A DNA stretch of 44,282 bases from Antrodiella citrinella (GCA_004802725.1 SGPM01000231.1:1-44282), one strand, 5' to 3'; positions 31,752 through 44,184 are shown, numbered from the stretch's first letter. Numbers and translations are program-made. The notes: generated by a model from the letters alone, not told the origin.

Positions 31752-33056
31752 TAATATCGAAAAGTGGAAGATGGGAGCTTAAGAAAGTAATTTCGACTGC
31801 CGAGAGAGCAGAGAACAAGAAACCATGATACTCTCTCCATATTGGCCTCTGACCGCCACCCAAAAGATTTGCACTGGACATCCTTTCAGCTCTGACTAAG
31901 CTTCTTCACAAGCGCCCATTGTACCGGGCGCTTTCCTCCGATCAACAACCGCTGGCTCTAGACGCTTCGGCGCTTCCATACCCCATCCAAGACGCTCACG
32001 AGTACAGACACCGACTCTTTTTGCGGCTAATCCTTTTTCCCAATGTTTCAATATCCACTCCGCCTATCTGCTATTTGCGACTCGCTGTTTAGCGGCAACT
32101 ACACCTGTGTAAGACCACACACTCCGCTGTCTTGCCATGCCATGCACTGCGTCAGCAGCAAACAACGTCTTAGCAACCCGATGCCCAGCCAGCATCTCGA
32201 GTTCTTCTTGGTATGCAGAGACGCGTAGTTCTCAAGCAGACGAGAAGATCAGTGCCTCTGTGAACGCGACGGCTACGAATCGAACCGTGTTCTCCATTCA
32301 TACCTATGATGCCCACAGGTCCAGTTCCATACCGCGCCATGTACGTTTGCGGTACACGGTCGAGACTCGAGTTCTCTTCGAGTCGGTTTCCGTGACGGAC
32401 ATTCCTTGTCACGAATTGCCTTATTCGTCCGGTATATTCCTTCCGGACAACGTCGAACACAAGCCGGCCAGCCTGAGAAGCGCCGCAATAACCAGCGGCG
32501 GCCTTCTGAATCTGCTATCGACAATATTTCTTCTGAACGGTCTGCGGTGTCTATGTCTATCCTGCTTGTGACACAGCATATGACCTGGAGCGTGTATAAA
32601 CACCGTTAGCGTGTTTCTTAAGGTTTCTTAGGGCTCTCAGGTAAACGGAACTCTATGGCGGCCAAATAAACGTCGTTCAATGTGAAGGGACAAACATCTC
32701 CCACCCTTTCGAATCAATCGGACGCTGGGACAGTCAAAGGACAGTACGTTACAAGCTCGAATCTCAAGGAACAATTTCAATTTTGCAAAGCCCGCGGCAT
32801 GAACACCCTGCAAGAGAACAAGGATGTACGTTCTCGGTATCGCAGCCCTAACCGACGTATCAAAGTTTCGAATGCCCGTGGTGCCATGGTAATCACAAAA
32901 TACATATGTTCCATCGATTCCGCTCACACTCGCTGTATGAACTGGTACGACGCGAATCTGCAACACCATACATGCACATGGAGTGTATGATGTCCAAAGG
33001 GGATAGCCTTCAAGAAACACTGCCCCGGCGCACGCTCAAGCCGCGAATACCCTTGA
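31752..33056. other. Intergenic between regulator and GH79 gene
   Basis: Probably promoter of the regulator and terminator region of the GH79 gene. Open stretches at 32137-32571 (plus) and 32637-33020 (minus) have no recognisable protein character. Confidence 0.45.
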
Positions 33057-35215
33057 TCACAATACCACAATTAGAGCCTCTGACGCCAGCAAGGACACCG
33101 ACAGCGTTCCATTCGGGGCGATTTGCACGTCCTCGAGCACGGCAGACCCCGTGTGGGTGCACGTCGTGCTGAACGCACTGCCAGAGATCGTTACGTTGCT
33201 CAGGGCCGTCGCGCTCGGTGCCGTCAGTCTCTTACCTGCGGCAGACCGAGCTTGGAGACCGGTGAGCGTGAACGTAGAAGAAGAGCGTGTGGCGGAGGCT
33301 GTGCCATCGTAGTAGTTGCTGTTGATGAGGAGGAGGCGGAGGAGGGAGGAGTTGGAGGAGTAGACTGCGTACGCAGCTAGCGGTGATGTGCCGTTGTCGA
33401 GCATGGCGACCCCCGCACCGTCCGTACCGAGGAAATCGGAAACGAAGGCTGCACCGTAGTAAGGCGCAAACACCGACGACGTTCCCCAGAAGCAGTATGC
33501 CTGTAACGTTCCGCAGCCCAGACCGAATTGTATCAGTCGCGGAGTGGATAGACGAAACAAGTCGGTTACTGACGCAGTCTCCAATCGTTCCCTGGTGAAA
33601 GTACAACCGATCTACGCCATTCAAGACTGCTTGTAGAACATAGTCTACGATCCAAAGCGCGGCACCTGCGATATGATCATGACCCGGGCCCGATGAGCAT
33701 CAGATCCGTCGATACACTCCCGAGATGGTTCAATACTGACCGAACGTTGGGCTGATCCCACCGCCACCACACGTTGCTAAGAAAGAGAGTGATCCGCGTG
33801 AGTCAAAAATGTTCGGACCACTGTCTCCGAGTCTAACGACTGCGATCGTGACGGGTAGTGCGCAGTGTGGTGCACAAGCATGTCCGAACAACCCCGACGT
33901 ACCCGAGTTCGTTTCACCAAGGAAATACCGCAGACCTGCGGCGTGCGTCGCTGCTGCTTCAGCCTTGTATTGTTCGGTATAGGAAACGATCTCCCTAGGG
34001 ACGCACGCATGGCACGCGCAAGACGATCGAGTATCAGACATGCATCCTGCACAAACGAGATGAACTCACGAATGGCTCATCAGACTTGGCAAGTTCGTAC
34101 TGGCACCTCCGCACGCAGACTGAGGATATGAGTGCCGCGAGATGGACTTGAGGAGACGCGCGCCGTCCGACCCAATGCGGGAAAGCAGGCCACCGGCGGA
34201 CCAGGACAGATACACGGCGCCTTGGAATATGTTCCCCACCTAGAGCAGTATCGCGGATCAATTGTACGATCATCATCGTAGATGTGTATGTAGTGTGGCA
34301 GGTAGAAAGAAAAGAAGCGTATGTGAAGGGGCGTCAAAGGTTGAGTTTCTAGTTTGCTCGGACCGAAGAACGGAACGAAGGAACTTGGGATGAGATAAAC
34401 GTACTGATGGTGAAAACGCAGTGAACCATGCCTTTTCGCTCATTGCATCCGTGTCTTGGTTCCATGACTGTCCCTTCGGTATGATGGGTGAATTGCTCGC
34501 ATAGACTATGTGTACAAACACAAACGACGATCAACGCCGACAAGCTCTTCAGCAAAACAGATCTCCCTCTAATTCAGGAGAAGAGAAGACGACAATTTGA
34601 ACTCACACTCAGGTTCGTTTCCCAGCTCAAGCGCGAACAAGTTGTCCATCGTGTTCTTGGCCTGGACTGCCGCTGCCAAGGATGCCGCCTGGTTGTTCAA
34701 TTGGCGATTCAGGCCCAGTGTTACAGCGTCGCTCTGCAACTGCGCTGCTAAGGTGAAGAAGGAAGGCCCATACGTAAGGGAGTCTGGCGCGTCTGCGGGC
34801 GAGGCTACCGTGTAATTGACAGCGCTCTGCAACTCAGGGTCGTACGTCGCGCGATCTCTATGTCACATACACACAGAGAAGTGGTGTATGTCGATGCAGG
34901 ACGATGATCAGTTCCAGAAGTGGTGAGCGTTGAACGCGTGGGAAATGAAAGAGGGTGTAGCACGTACTGTGTAGTCCCGCCAATACGAATGGCAGGCCGT
35001 GCGCCTCCTCGAAGCTGAGCGAGGTTCTCCAGGCAATTGGAAGTGGCCTCGATCTGCGTGTACCCAGGCAACGTGAAGAACTCGATGGACACGCTCAATA
35101 CCGATGGATCGACTGCTGCCGCTCCGGAGGGTGCGTTGGGCGGCACGGCAATTGCCCATGCTTCCCTGAACAACAGGTCCAACGCAATGACGAGTACGTA
35201 CAATGCAGTGAGCAT
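33057..35215 (-). CDS. Secreted GH79 beta-glucuronidase-like glycoside hydrolase
   Basis: Start MLTALYVLVIALDLLFREAW at 35215 gives a signal peptide. The mature start IAVPPNAPSGAAAVDPSVLS and VSIEFFTLPGYTQ are typical of fungal GH79. Conserved points: AIRIGGTTQ followed across an intron by DRATYDPEL, the acid/base region FALELGNEPE, SNSPIIPKGQSWN, VYLSWSAGGLLSRIG, SRHSYPQSACGG, SYTEQYKAEAAATHAAGLRY and the nucleophile region FLGETNS. GGGGISPTFG, YFHQGTIGDC, AYCFWG and the GH79 C-terminal beta-sandwich (PYYGAAFVSDFLG, LLINSNYYDG) follow. Stop at 33057-33059. Nine or so exons, all joinable by eye. Such enzymes remove glucuronic acid (or its 4-O-methyl form) from arabinogalactan or related glycans outside the cell. 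Both catalytic Glu are in place, so it is probably active. Confidence 0.85.
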
Positions 35216-38124
35216 GTTGTGTGTGTGTGTCGATAGGCTTCAGACGTGTGTAGCTTATCGCCACATCCTCGAGGCTTTTCATTACGCACATGTGCTGGCG
35301 GGGGATACTGTCCGCTAGCCGTCATCATGTGGTACGCATTGCGACCGTCGCATACTCTCCGGGTTCTTCTACGGAAGGACAGCGACGATACACCCTATGG
35401 CACAGAAGAACGGGTTCTCTGAGTCCAATACACTGAAGAACTGAACAGATGACGCACACGTGAAAAAGCTCATAGGCACAAAGACGCCTTCCGGGCGACA
35501 AGATGACCATATGGCGGACCGTCCGGCAGGACGTTTCCGTGATACACCATCGCCACTCGGAGCATCCTCGTGTGTTTTCCTAGCACCTCGCGATCGTTCT
35601 TGCATCACTGCTAATTTCTGCTAGGTGCAGAGAAGTAACCGAGTGGGAACCCTGACGGTCTGATCGGCATCCAAGGGAAAGACGTGGGCGTTCGTCGAAC
35701 ATGGTTTCTGCGAGAGCCATATGAAGCCGCTACAAGCTCAAAGAAGACGCCTCAGTCGATGTGGGGTGGGCGTTCCAGTTCGAGTCCGGGTTTTTGGTTT
35801 TTACCGCAATACATACGGAGAGCTGTCTACGACGTCGAGGAAGAGAATGAGAACATCAGTCCCGAAGTATTGGCGGCTATTCGGATTCAATGAGATCTGC
35901 GTACCATGATAACGACATTGTGCACAGTCGTCTATTTCCATAGGCTATCTTGTCCACGACACTCAGAGCCTTCGAGTTGGCACTTCGTGCGTATTCTCCC
36001 ATCCGAGACGGCTCCGAGACGGGACGATTGCATGGACACGCGTACCACGAAACGGACAAGCCTACGAGGTACGAGCACGACGGTGGCGGGGAAGATGCTA
36101 TCCTCCAAACGAAACGCCGCAAAACCGGTAGGGAGTTTCCGAGTTGTTGTGGCGTATGCCGATGCCCACAGTAGCGTGGAGCCTGTTGGATTGCATGACG
36201 ATTTTTTTTTGCAATGTCGGGAGGAATAAGTGTTGACGATGAAGACCAATATCGTTTGAACCAGCGTGTGAGTCGGAAGATATGCACCGGCAGCATAGTC
36301 TGAGGCTCCAGAGCTCCAGGGGACAATCTTGCCGCGTTCTACCACGATTATGATCGCAGGAACCAGAAGGATAGCGCTTCACGGGAGAGGTAGAGAAGGT
36401 CGGTAGAGTTCACGAGAGTTCACGGCAAGAAATAATGTCACGGACTAACCAAAACATGCACCTCTTCGCTGTGACTATCATGAGACGCCAATATAGTGAC
36501 AGTGCAAGATGATGATCTTGAAATGGAATCGGAAGAGATCGATCTCCACCGACGAAGACCGTCACGGAAGACGATGCTGGAAATGAAACCAGACCCTGCC
36601 AGACCCTGTGGTTTGGTATGGACATCTCTCATAAAGCGTACTCGCCGAGACCTCGGAAGCACAGGCGTCATATGCATCATTGTCCATCACCTTGCGAATA
36701 TTCAAACAATTACGGCAGAGGGTAACTGGCTGTGCGAGGATCGCGAGGACACATGAGGTTTCGTGTCAAGTACAAGCACGCAGCTCCTGCGACAGGAACC
36801 ACGAGTGACTGGATATGTCGGAAGCCACGGCCGGAACGCCCACACGCTCGTGGAATTGGAATGAGAAACGAAATAGCGCCAATAATATGCACTAGCATGT
36901 TCTCAAGTCTTCACGGGTGCATTGGGATCTAACGAATGCAGAGTCGTGGTGGAGTTAATGGTCATGGGACGATGAGACTATAAATGGATCAGCGAGGTTG
37001 GGATCTAGTATGAATAAACGTGAAGACTCAACGAGAGCTTTAGGATGCAACGAGCAATAATCCCGCAGATGAGATGAGCATATGAAGGCAAAGGGGTATC
37101 ACTGACGGCCTTGGCCGTGCGGTCGGCCAAGCCGGGCTCATCCATGGGTGGCTGTACTTGCGCCTACGTGGAGATAAGGTCAACAAGATAGAAGTGCGAC
37201 AGATTTTGATGCTGGATCTGAGAAAATGAGATGAGCATCAGGTGATCCAGATCGTGTTAACGATGCCCGTCTCTTGGAGCGCTGGATGTCTGTCCAGAAA
37301 ATCTTCAAAGACAGATGGAGGGAGGTTGAGTGCCCCGCAGTCTACTGCTGTAGGCAAGGCGTAGGATTAGACTAGGATGTGGCGTAAAGGTCTCCGCGGA
37401 ACGCTAAAGGAACTTACAGCGAATAGAAACCTCCGGAGTAAGGACGCACTGCACTAAGTCAGATGGCCTGGGACATTCCGAGTCCGAGCGCATGATATGC
37501 CAGACATCGCGGATACCACTGACTTGACGTACGCGTAGATCGTGCCACCGCAGGAGTATCAGAGTGACAAGTGTCCAATTGTTCGTTGTTTGGCACAATG
37601 TCAGATGCGAGAGTACACCCTGCAATGTTCTAAGATAGATTCAAGCGCTTATGATTTAGCACAGAGCAAGACATCTGAATCGGAAAGGTATTAGATAGGA
37701 ATACACGGGAGTTTCCACCAACATCGCGAGTTGAAGCATCAGATAGCGGCTGAGTTGGTGCTAGGGAGAGCCCCCGATGGTCTGGTGGGGACGCGGTCAA
37801 ATCAACGATAGTAGCAAAACAGAAACCGTACAATCATCTGCGCTGCGCTGCACTGCACATTCACACAGTACCACAAGGACTCAGGTCCACCACAGAAATC
37901 TGGTGATTTTGGTTGGAAACATGCCCTCGGTGACCTGGGAGAGATGGTTTTGAGCAATGGCATGAATCACAACTAACAGCTTCAACATACCATGTGTTGG
38001 AATCGGTGTTGTGCAGCAAGTTGTCATGATGATGATGATGCATACCACGCAGTTTGAAAAGAGAAACGAAGCGCTACGAGTCGTTGGCACGTTGAAGCTG
38101 GCTCGAGCGCCATGAACGAAAGAA
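35216..38124. other. Gene-poor 2.9-kb region with weak minus-strand remnants
   Basis: No complete gene is supported. At 36245-36310 the minus strand reads GAYLPTHTLVQTILVFIVNT. This resembles the late membrane segment of fungal multi-pass proteins with a DUF6534-like T(D)TLV..I.VF.VNTG motif, but it breaks down at a run of nine A/T bases at 36202-36210. 36710-36898 (minus, LVHIIGAISFLIPIPRACG) could be another scrap. An inverted repeat with 8-bp perfect arms lies at 37110-37131. 37150-38120 shows only short open stretches and an ATG/CAT trinucleotide run near 38025-38042. Confidence 0.4.
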
Positions 38125-38670
38125 TCACCGAAAGAAGCGGAGGGAAGAGGCGTCAACGGCTGGCTGAGCACCTAGAGTGAGATCAGCACTGGTCAAATCA
38201 GAGGAGGTGCACTGCAACGTAACCGTCGTGTTGCCTCGTGGAGATGAGCACAGCGTCCTTGTTGCCATCGTGAGCGAAACAATGTCCATATAACCCTGTC
38301 CACCTACCGACGGTGCGACAGGATTCGGGGATGTGGGGAAGGGTCTCAAATGCACCTTCAGGTGATTGGGGCTGGATGATAGCGTGGGCAATATGTGTGG
38401 ATTGACCGTATACAGGGAAGCGGGGAAAAGACAAGTCTGAGGATCAGATGGCCATATGGAAAGCGATGCTGTAGGGGAAACACCTGGAAACACCAAGGAC
38501 GGAGCACAGTAGACCACGGCTTGCCAGAGAGACGGTCTCACTTGGGGAGAAGATACCGGCCATTGGGTCATTTGAACGAAATGCCATGCAGGCCATGTGC
38601 GTGCGTTTCTACGGGGAGAAAACTCCAGGAAAACTGTCGGTGAAAGGGTGAACCCGAACGCGCGTTTCAC
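38125..38670 (-). CDS. Possible hypothetical protein exon
   Basis: An open minus-strand frame of 181 residues with moderately protein-like content (MKRAFGFTLSPTVFLEFSPR, YTVNPHILPTLSSSPNHLKV, YMDIVSLTMATRTLCSS). No signal, membrane segment or domain is recognised. It is Pro/Ser-rich and could be chance. Reading continues plausibly past the stop in another frame (LTPLPSASFGDSFVHGARAS, around 38090-38160), hinting at an intron. Low confidence. Confidence 0.25.
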   Translation of the reverse strand: MKRAFGFTLSPTVFLEFSPRRNARTWPAWHFVQMTQWPVSSPQVRPSLWQAVVYCAPSLVFPGVSPTASLSIWPSDPQTCLFPASLYTVNPHILPTLSSSPNHLKVHLRPFPTSPNPVAPSVGGQGYMDIVSLTMATRTLCSSPRGNTTVTLQCTSSDLTSADLTLGAQPAVDASSLRFFR

Positions 38671-39263
38671 AGAGATAAACTTTCATTTTCCTCGACAGTG
38701 GGTGCGTTGTTGAGATTCGAGGACGACGAGGCGGACGACGAACGGATTCTGGTGATGACCTTGCGTTGGAAGGTGTTAAAAGCAATCGCAGGGCCAGAGC
38801 AGAAGGAATCATGATCAGACCAACCGTGGCGTGGCTCGGGCAGTACTTACGCCGGCAACTGACCCAACTCGGTGCTTATGTCAGCACTGCATGCTTGAGC
38901 GGAAGCTTTCGTTCTCACCATCTCTTCCTCTCCTCACCAAGCTCTCGTACATCCGAGCTTTTTTCTTCTTTCTTTTCGACCACCATCATCCCCTCAGCTG
39001 AGCTGGTCTTTCCGTCTCTCTCTGCTCGTATTGTTGCCCAGACAAAACAGTACAACGCCGCACTTCACATCCCAATTGGGCCGGTTCCTGTCATTGTGAC
39101 ATTCGACAGCAGTTTCACCTCTACCCTGGACTCCGTCGAGACCTCGATCCCCCTCGTACAGCTTTATCGCACCTACAGGCCTCCGTCGCCCACAAGGAGG
39201 GTTGTATATGTGTCTTTGCCTCGCAGCGTACTACGCTCAATCCTTTGATTCATCCCCAACATA
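38671..39263 (+). promoter_or_regulatory. Promoter and 5' UTR of the ankyrin gene
   Basis: Long pyrimidine-rich tracts on the plus strand (about 38920-39010: CTTCCTCTCCTCACC, CTTTTTTCTTC) precede the gene, as is common upstream of fungal transcription starts. An open frame across 38766-39248 ends before the ATG at 39264 and shows no protein features, so I take it as leader sequence. No clear TATA box. Confidence 0.4.
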
Positions 39264-42200
39264 ATGCCTGGTGTATCGAAAGGCCTTAGAGCGGAAGCAA
39301 AGTACAACGTTATTCTCGATTGTACGTCCCCAAAGATCTATTCATCTGACATGTCATTAACTGTCTCCAGTCCCCCATCTTGGCCTGCACTCCGCTGCAG
39401 CCACCGGTAACATTGGCTTGGTGAAGTACGCTCTCGAACATGGCCAGCCAATCAACTCCGTACTCGATGGAGTTCTGCCTCTACACGCAGCGTGCACCGG
39501 AGGGGATGACTTGGTAGTTCGTTTGCTCATCGAAAAGGGTGCCGATGTCAACGCGCCAAGGTACGCCACCGATCGCAAGTGCTCACAACATGTATTTATA
39601 TGATTGCACAGATTACCCCGGAAATACTCCAACGACAAGAACCGTGACACTTCTGCACCCATAGTCGGAACTTCAGGTTCCACTCCACTTCACTTCGCTT
39701 GTGCCAACGGACACACGTCTGTCGTGTTGACTTTGCTGCTCCACGGCGCACACCCAGATAGGCCTGATAAACACGGCGTCACGCCCGAGATGCTCGCTCG
39801 GAACAACGGCTGGGAGGATTGCGCTAATGTTCTCAAGCAGTGGTCTCACAACAAGGACAAGGATCTTCGAGACCGTGAAGGTCCTCGCTCTTCTGAAGCA
39901 TCATTTGAGTCTACGGAACATCTACCATCGAAAGGGCATCGTCAATATTGCGGGCAACCTGATTGTCGTAATTGTGCGACACGGAAACGACTACGGGTGA
40001 AGCGGTCCATCGACAACGCCCTCCACATGCTCAAGCCTTCCCTATCCCATGCCGCCTCCCCCTGTCCTCCTTTGACACCTCTGCCGTCCACATCCACATC
40101 TGGCGCTGATGAACAGCCGCCCTCACCAGCTGGACACCCCTTGGGTGAGTACACTTTCTACCCAACAACACCGGGTGATGCAGGGAACGAGGAACTGCCA
40201 CCGCGTCGACCTTCCCTTCCACATGTTCTTGATGTCCCACGGAGTTCAACCTCCAGTCGGCGGCCGTCTATTCTCTCAGGTTCAAATCCAGCTTCCAGCA
40301 GTGCCTCATCCCGACGACCGCGTTCCGCTGGTACTGATGCCGAGCAAAGCTTAAGCACGCCTCACAAAGTGAAAGGCAAGGTCTCGCTGTTGAACGTCTT
40401 CAAGAAAGGTAACGGTGAGACGCCAGAAAGTCTATCGGGATCAAGTTCCGTACTCCACTCCGCCTCTCCCTCACCAGCGCCCGAACCAAGGTCGTCGTCT
40501 ATGTCATTCTTCGGCGGCGGCTCGAGCAGGAATAATCGATCTACGGACGTCTTGAACGGCACTCCTCCGGACGCTGCCTCCACAGGTAGTCTTGTCGCCC
40601 AGCGATTACGCAGTAGACTGCTGAGTGAAAGCAGTGGTCATTCACCTCTACGACAGCAAGAGACGGAATTGCATCATACTCGTTCCAAGGAGAGTCTCGT
40701 TGCTTTGGGCGATGCCTCATCGTCCGACCAATTGTCAGCACCTCGGAGCCCACCCATTCGGCCCATCTTGCGCGCACACGGTCGGTCCTCATCTTCCGGT
40801 CAATCCGGACCGCAAACAAGCGGCACATCGCCCGACAGCTCCCGTGTACATTCGCCTGGTCCGTCTGTCCGTGCTCTTCGGTTTGATGCGGCGGCAACGT
40901 CAGGGACTCCTTCCTCTCATAGGTCAGACCGTCGACGTCATCAAAGTAGGAGCCCTTCGAGAGGACCTCGAGGAAGTACGAGTTATAATTCGTTGCGTTC
41001 GAGAAGTCCTGGATCTCCATGGGGCATGTCGTTCCGCCAAGACTCGGAAGGGGATATCAGTATACCTTACACTTCGCCTCCCGCGGACTACCAGGAGAAG
41101 GACGAGCATGGCATCGAGGAAGAAGACGAAGACGAGGAGTACGGGAAACCGGTCGTGGCACGTATCGGCAATGTGTCATCTGGATCCTCATCGTCTTCAG
41201 ATGACCTTGTCTCGCCGGCCCAGCAAGAAGCTCCAGATAGTGACCGGTCGTTTGAGTGTCCTTTCAGCATCAACAACCCGGTTCCTGACGAGGCCGATGC
41301 CTCCGTCATAGAGGCATCGTCACCGCAGTCCAACTTCCTCGGGATTGATGGGATTGATAGTAGGATGCGTGGTGATTCGTTGAGCAGTATGAGCACGAAT
41401 CCAAGCGCGTATGTCGTCACACCAGCACTCTCGCATATGAACCTCCCTCCGAGCATCTACTCCTCACCTATAATCGGTGCTGAACTCCCGGAAGGCGTCG
41501 AACCCGAAGACTCTGAAGAGGTCGTCATGCTCTCGTTCAAACGATCCGTCGCCCACGTTCACAACGACGACGAGTACGTGGACATCCCACAACCCTCGCC
41601 CGGCATGTCTTCGCCCCGGTCTTCCACTACGACGCGCTCGTCGCGTACTTCACGTCCTGTCGACATCGACATCCGCTCCATCTCCTCACACGCGCAGGCG
41701 GAAGCTCTCGTCCAGCAAGCCGAGCAGCGCATCCTGGAGTTCGTGAACAGCCCATCTGCAGAGGACGTCACCGAAATTTCACCGCACCCGTCTACCATCT
41801 CCGTCAGTACCGCTGGTGAAGGTCGGACGCCGCTTAGCGCACGGTTGGCTGCATACGGGCAGAGTCTGAAAATAGAGCAGAAGTTCAAGGAGGTGGAAGA
41901 GAAGAGGAATAGCCCACAGAGTCTGACTTTGTTGTCGTCGAGGCCTGGAAGTGTGGTCATGGACGAAGGGAGGGAGTGGAGTATGGCTGCGAGTTCTGGA
42001 GCAAGGGGGTTGGACAGGACGTTTAGTTTGGAGGAGAGACATCATACGCCAGGGTCTAGGAATGGGAGAGTTAGGCGGCCGCATACTGCTGGTGGTACTC
42101 GTAAGTCAAACCACTCTCAATGTATGAAACTTAGTCCGATTCTGACGTTTTATTGTTCTTTGTTCTTTGTACCATTCATAGCGATGTCTGATACTCCTGG

Positions 42201-42816
42201 TATCACAGTGTCTCGAGAACAATCACCCCTGCGCTCCTCACACTCTCACTCGCATCATCAACACTCCCTTTCGAGCGCCGCTGCCCTGAGCACCTTTGAA
42301 TCGTCGGCGAAATCGTCGATTCGACTGGGTGGGAGTGGCATCAGCATCAGCACGCCTGTGGGCACTACCTCGATCACCCCGCCGTCTTCTTTCTTGAGTC
42401 CTGGTCTACCGATGACTAAGTCAATCTCGTCGTCTCGGTCTGACCCCCATTCCCACTCTCCGCTTGCGAGCGGAACGCTCACGCCCCTCACTCCGCTGGA
42501 CAGACCACGCATCATCCAGCGGTCTCGCACGCCAGACCCGACGGAAGATCGCGACTACGCGGTGTCCCCGAGGCCAATTGGTGTGCCGCTTTCGCGATAC
42601 TCGACTGCTCCTCACGACCTGAATGATTTGGGTACGTCGAGGACGAGCAAACAGGAGCGAGAAATGGCGAGGGCGAATAAGCTGACGAAGATGGGATTCG
42701 CTGCCGCCGCAGGAAACGCGGGCAGCAACGTCAATGCAGATGCTTGGAAGGGAGGGCATAAGCATCGGTTTGGAGGCATCAAGACGTTGGTGCAAAGTCT
42801 GACGGGAAAGAGTTGA
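39264..42816 (+). CDS. Ankyrin-repeat protein with long disordered Ser/Pro-rich tail
   Basis: Exons 39264-39321, 39371-39560, 39612-42100 and 42182-42816 give 1123 residues. The N-terminus MPGVSKGLRAEAKYNVILD leads into ankyrin repeats: HLGLHSAAATGNIGLVKYAL, GVLPLHAACTGGDDLVVRLL, GSTPLHFACANGHTSVVLTL, GVTPEMLARNNGWEDCANVL. A conserved-looking HRQYCGQPDCRNCATRKRLR motif (Cys-rich, basic) follows. The remainder is low-complexity Ser/Pro/Arg sequence with acidic patches (EEEDEDEEYG) and a short ordered stretch around AQAEALVQQAEQRILEFV. The C-terminal end is basic and compact (FGGIKTLVQSLTGKS). Likely a cytosolic or nuclear scaffold; partner unknown. Intron 3 (42101-42181, GTAAGT...CATAG) is 81 nt, in frame and stop-free, so retained and spliced forms would both be translatable. 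Confidence 0.85.
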
Positions 42817-43630
42817 CCGTCGTGAAGTTGAAGTCGAAGTTAAAGTCGCATGGACAGTGCGGTGTGTGCCCGTCCTTGTACTCGCACGCACATGCCTTGT
42901 TTCTGTTCTACTGAATGTGTTTTTCATCGTGTTGTGCTGATCATCCCATTCTTGACGGACGCGACCCCATCTGGATCCCATCCTGCTTGTCTGTATACAG
43001 CGCCGTCTCATCCCATCCCACATCCATTCCACTCGCATTTCTTGTTCAATTAACACATTCCCTCACACTCTTGTATAACCACTCTCATCCACTCCCACTC
43101 CATCATCACCTGTCTGCCTGTTTTTCCAGCCTGTCTGGTCTGTGTCATTATCGCGTCTCTCTTCCGTCCCACTGTGCTTTCCGTCCCTCTCCCTTTCCTC
43201 ATGTCCCTGTTCTGTTTCTTCTAGGAGCTTCTTTGTTATGGTTATTTACTCGCTGCGCTACGCCCCCACCGTCCTTTCTTCCCTCACATTACATTCCACC
43301 CACCACCCTCCTTTGCGGTCGTTGTGATTATTGTGATATCTGCCAGCACACATCACGTTGTATGTATGTATGATTGTATTTCTCCCTGTCTGTCGTGTGT
43401 GTACTGTGTATGTATCATTGTTGCTCGTTGTCGTAGTGCACGAGTTGTAGCTAGACGAGTCCGTCTGACTGAGTTGAAGGAAGGAAGGAAAGATGATTTG
43501 TACGTTAGGCCTGCGCGGAGATCGTGATCTTATCTCGTAGATTGGGAAATGAAGTTGCTTGAAATTGTTTCCTTGCACTGAGGCAACGTTGCCTCCTTCT
43601 AACCGCTTCATCATTGACATGTACTCTTAG
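42817..43630. other. 3' UTR/intergenic downstream of the ankyrin gene
   Basis: Pyrimidine-rich plus strand with many CATCC/CCCAC repeats and a later TGTATGTATG run near 43360. The compositional bias gives open frames on both strands but no protein character. Confidence 0.5.
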
Positions 43631-44184
43631 CTACTGGCGATACTTCCGATTTCCTATGGCTAACTATCGCCCGCATTTATACCCCTCGCTGGGTAGCATC
43701 AACAGCGCGCCTCCAGCACGTTTCGAACTGCGAGGCTGGCCCGAGGCATGCCGTTGTAGATGCGGACCCGACTACTATCGACTGGTATCAACTCACTCTC
43801 TTTGAGCCAGAGCACGTTGCTCAGTGGATTGTCTGTCTTCACAGGCAGGTACATCGCCTGCTTTTAGCCGCTAGAGAGGCGATGAAACGGGGCTTCGACC
43901 ACACTCCGCAGTGGCTTGTATACGCACGAGCAGGTCTTTCGAATGTGCTCATTGACATTCTCTCCGAGCCGGATATGTTTTCGTGTGACAGACCTGCATT
44001 CAAGGTCAGCAGGGAAGTCGCGTCAGGATCGAACTGGAATACTGACGGTATCTTGCAGTTTGACAGATACGTCCTGAAGCTACTCATCACGCTCTATGTG
44101 TGTCTCCTCCTCTCCAAAGATGAAGATGGTGATGTCAGCGAGCAATGTCGAAATTATTTTGTTTCGGTGCCGGCCGAACACTAG
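43631..44184 (+). CDS. Unidentified protein-like exon (5' end unresolved)
   Basis: A plus-strand frame stays open from about 43619 to the stop at 44182-44184. It is preceded by an acceptor-like CTCTTAG (43624-43630). It reads DFLWLTIARIYTPRWVASTA, DADPTTIDWYQLTLFEPEHV, AQWIVCLHRQVHRLLLAARE and TPQWLVYARAGLSNVLIDIL, then KVSREVASGSNWNTDG. The first in-frame ATG is at 43882, so translation could begin there (100 residues), but the upstream part looks equally protein-like and suggests a missing 5' exon or a truncated gene. An intron may lie after ILQ (about 44060), making the hydrophobic tail artefactual. Family not recognised. Confidence 0.4.

Noticed and set aside
38766..39248. 160-residue open frame on the plus strand
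   Set aside because: Pyrimidine-rich leader sequence with no protein features, ending just before the ankyrin start; read as 5' UTR.
40278..40295. GGTTCAAATCC resembling a tRNA B box
   Set aside because: It lies inside the ankyrin coding exon with no matching A box or acceptor stem.
42915..43373. 152-residue plus-strand open frame after the ankyrin gene
   Set aside because: CT-rich repetitive 3' flank; the Ser/Leu/Pro/His bias is what such sequence always gives.
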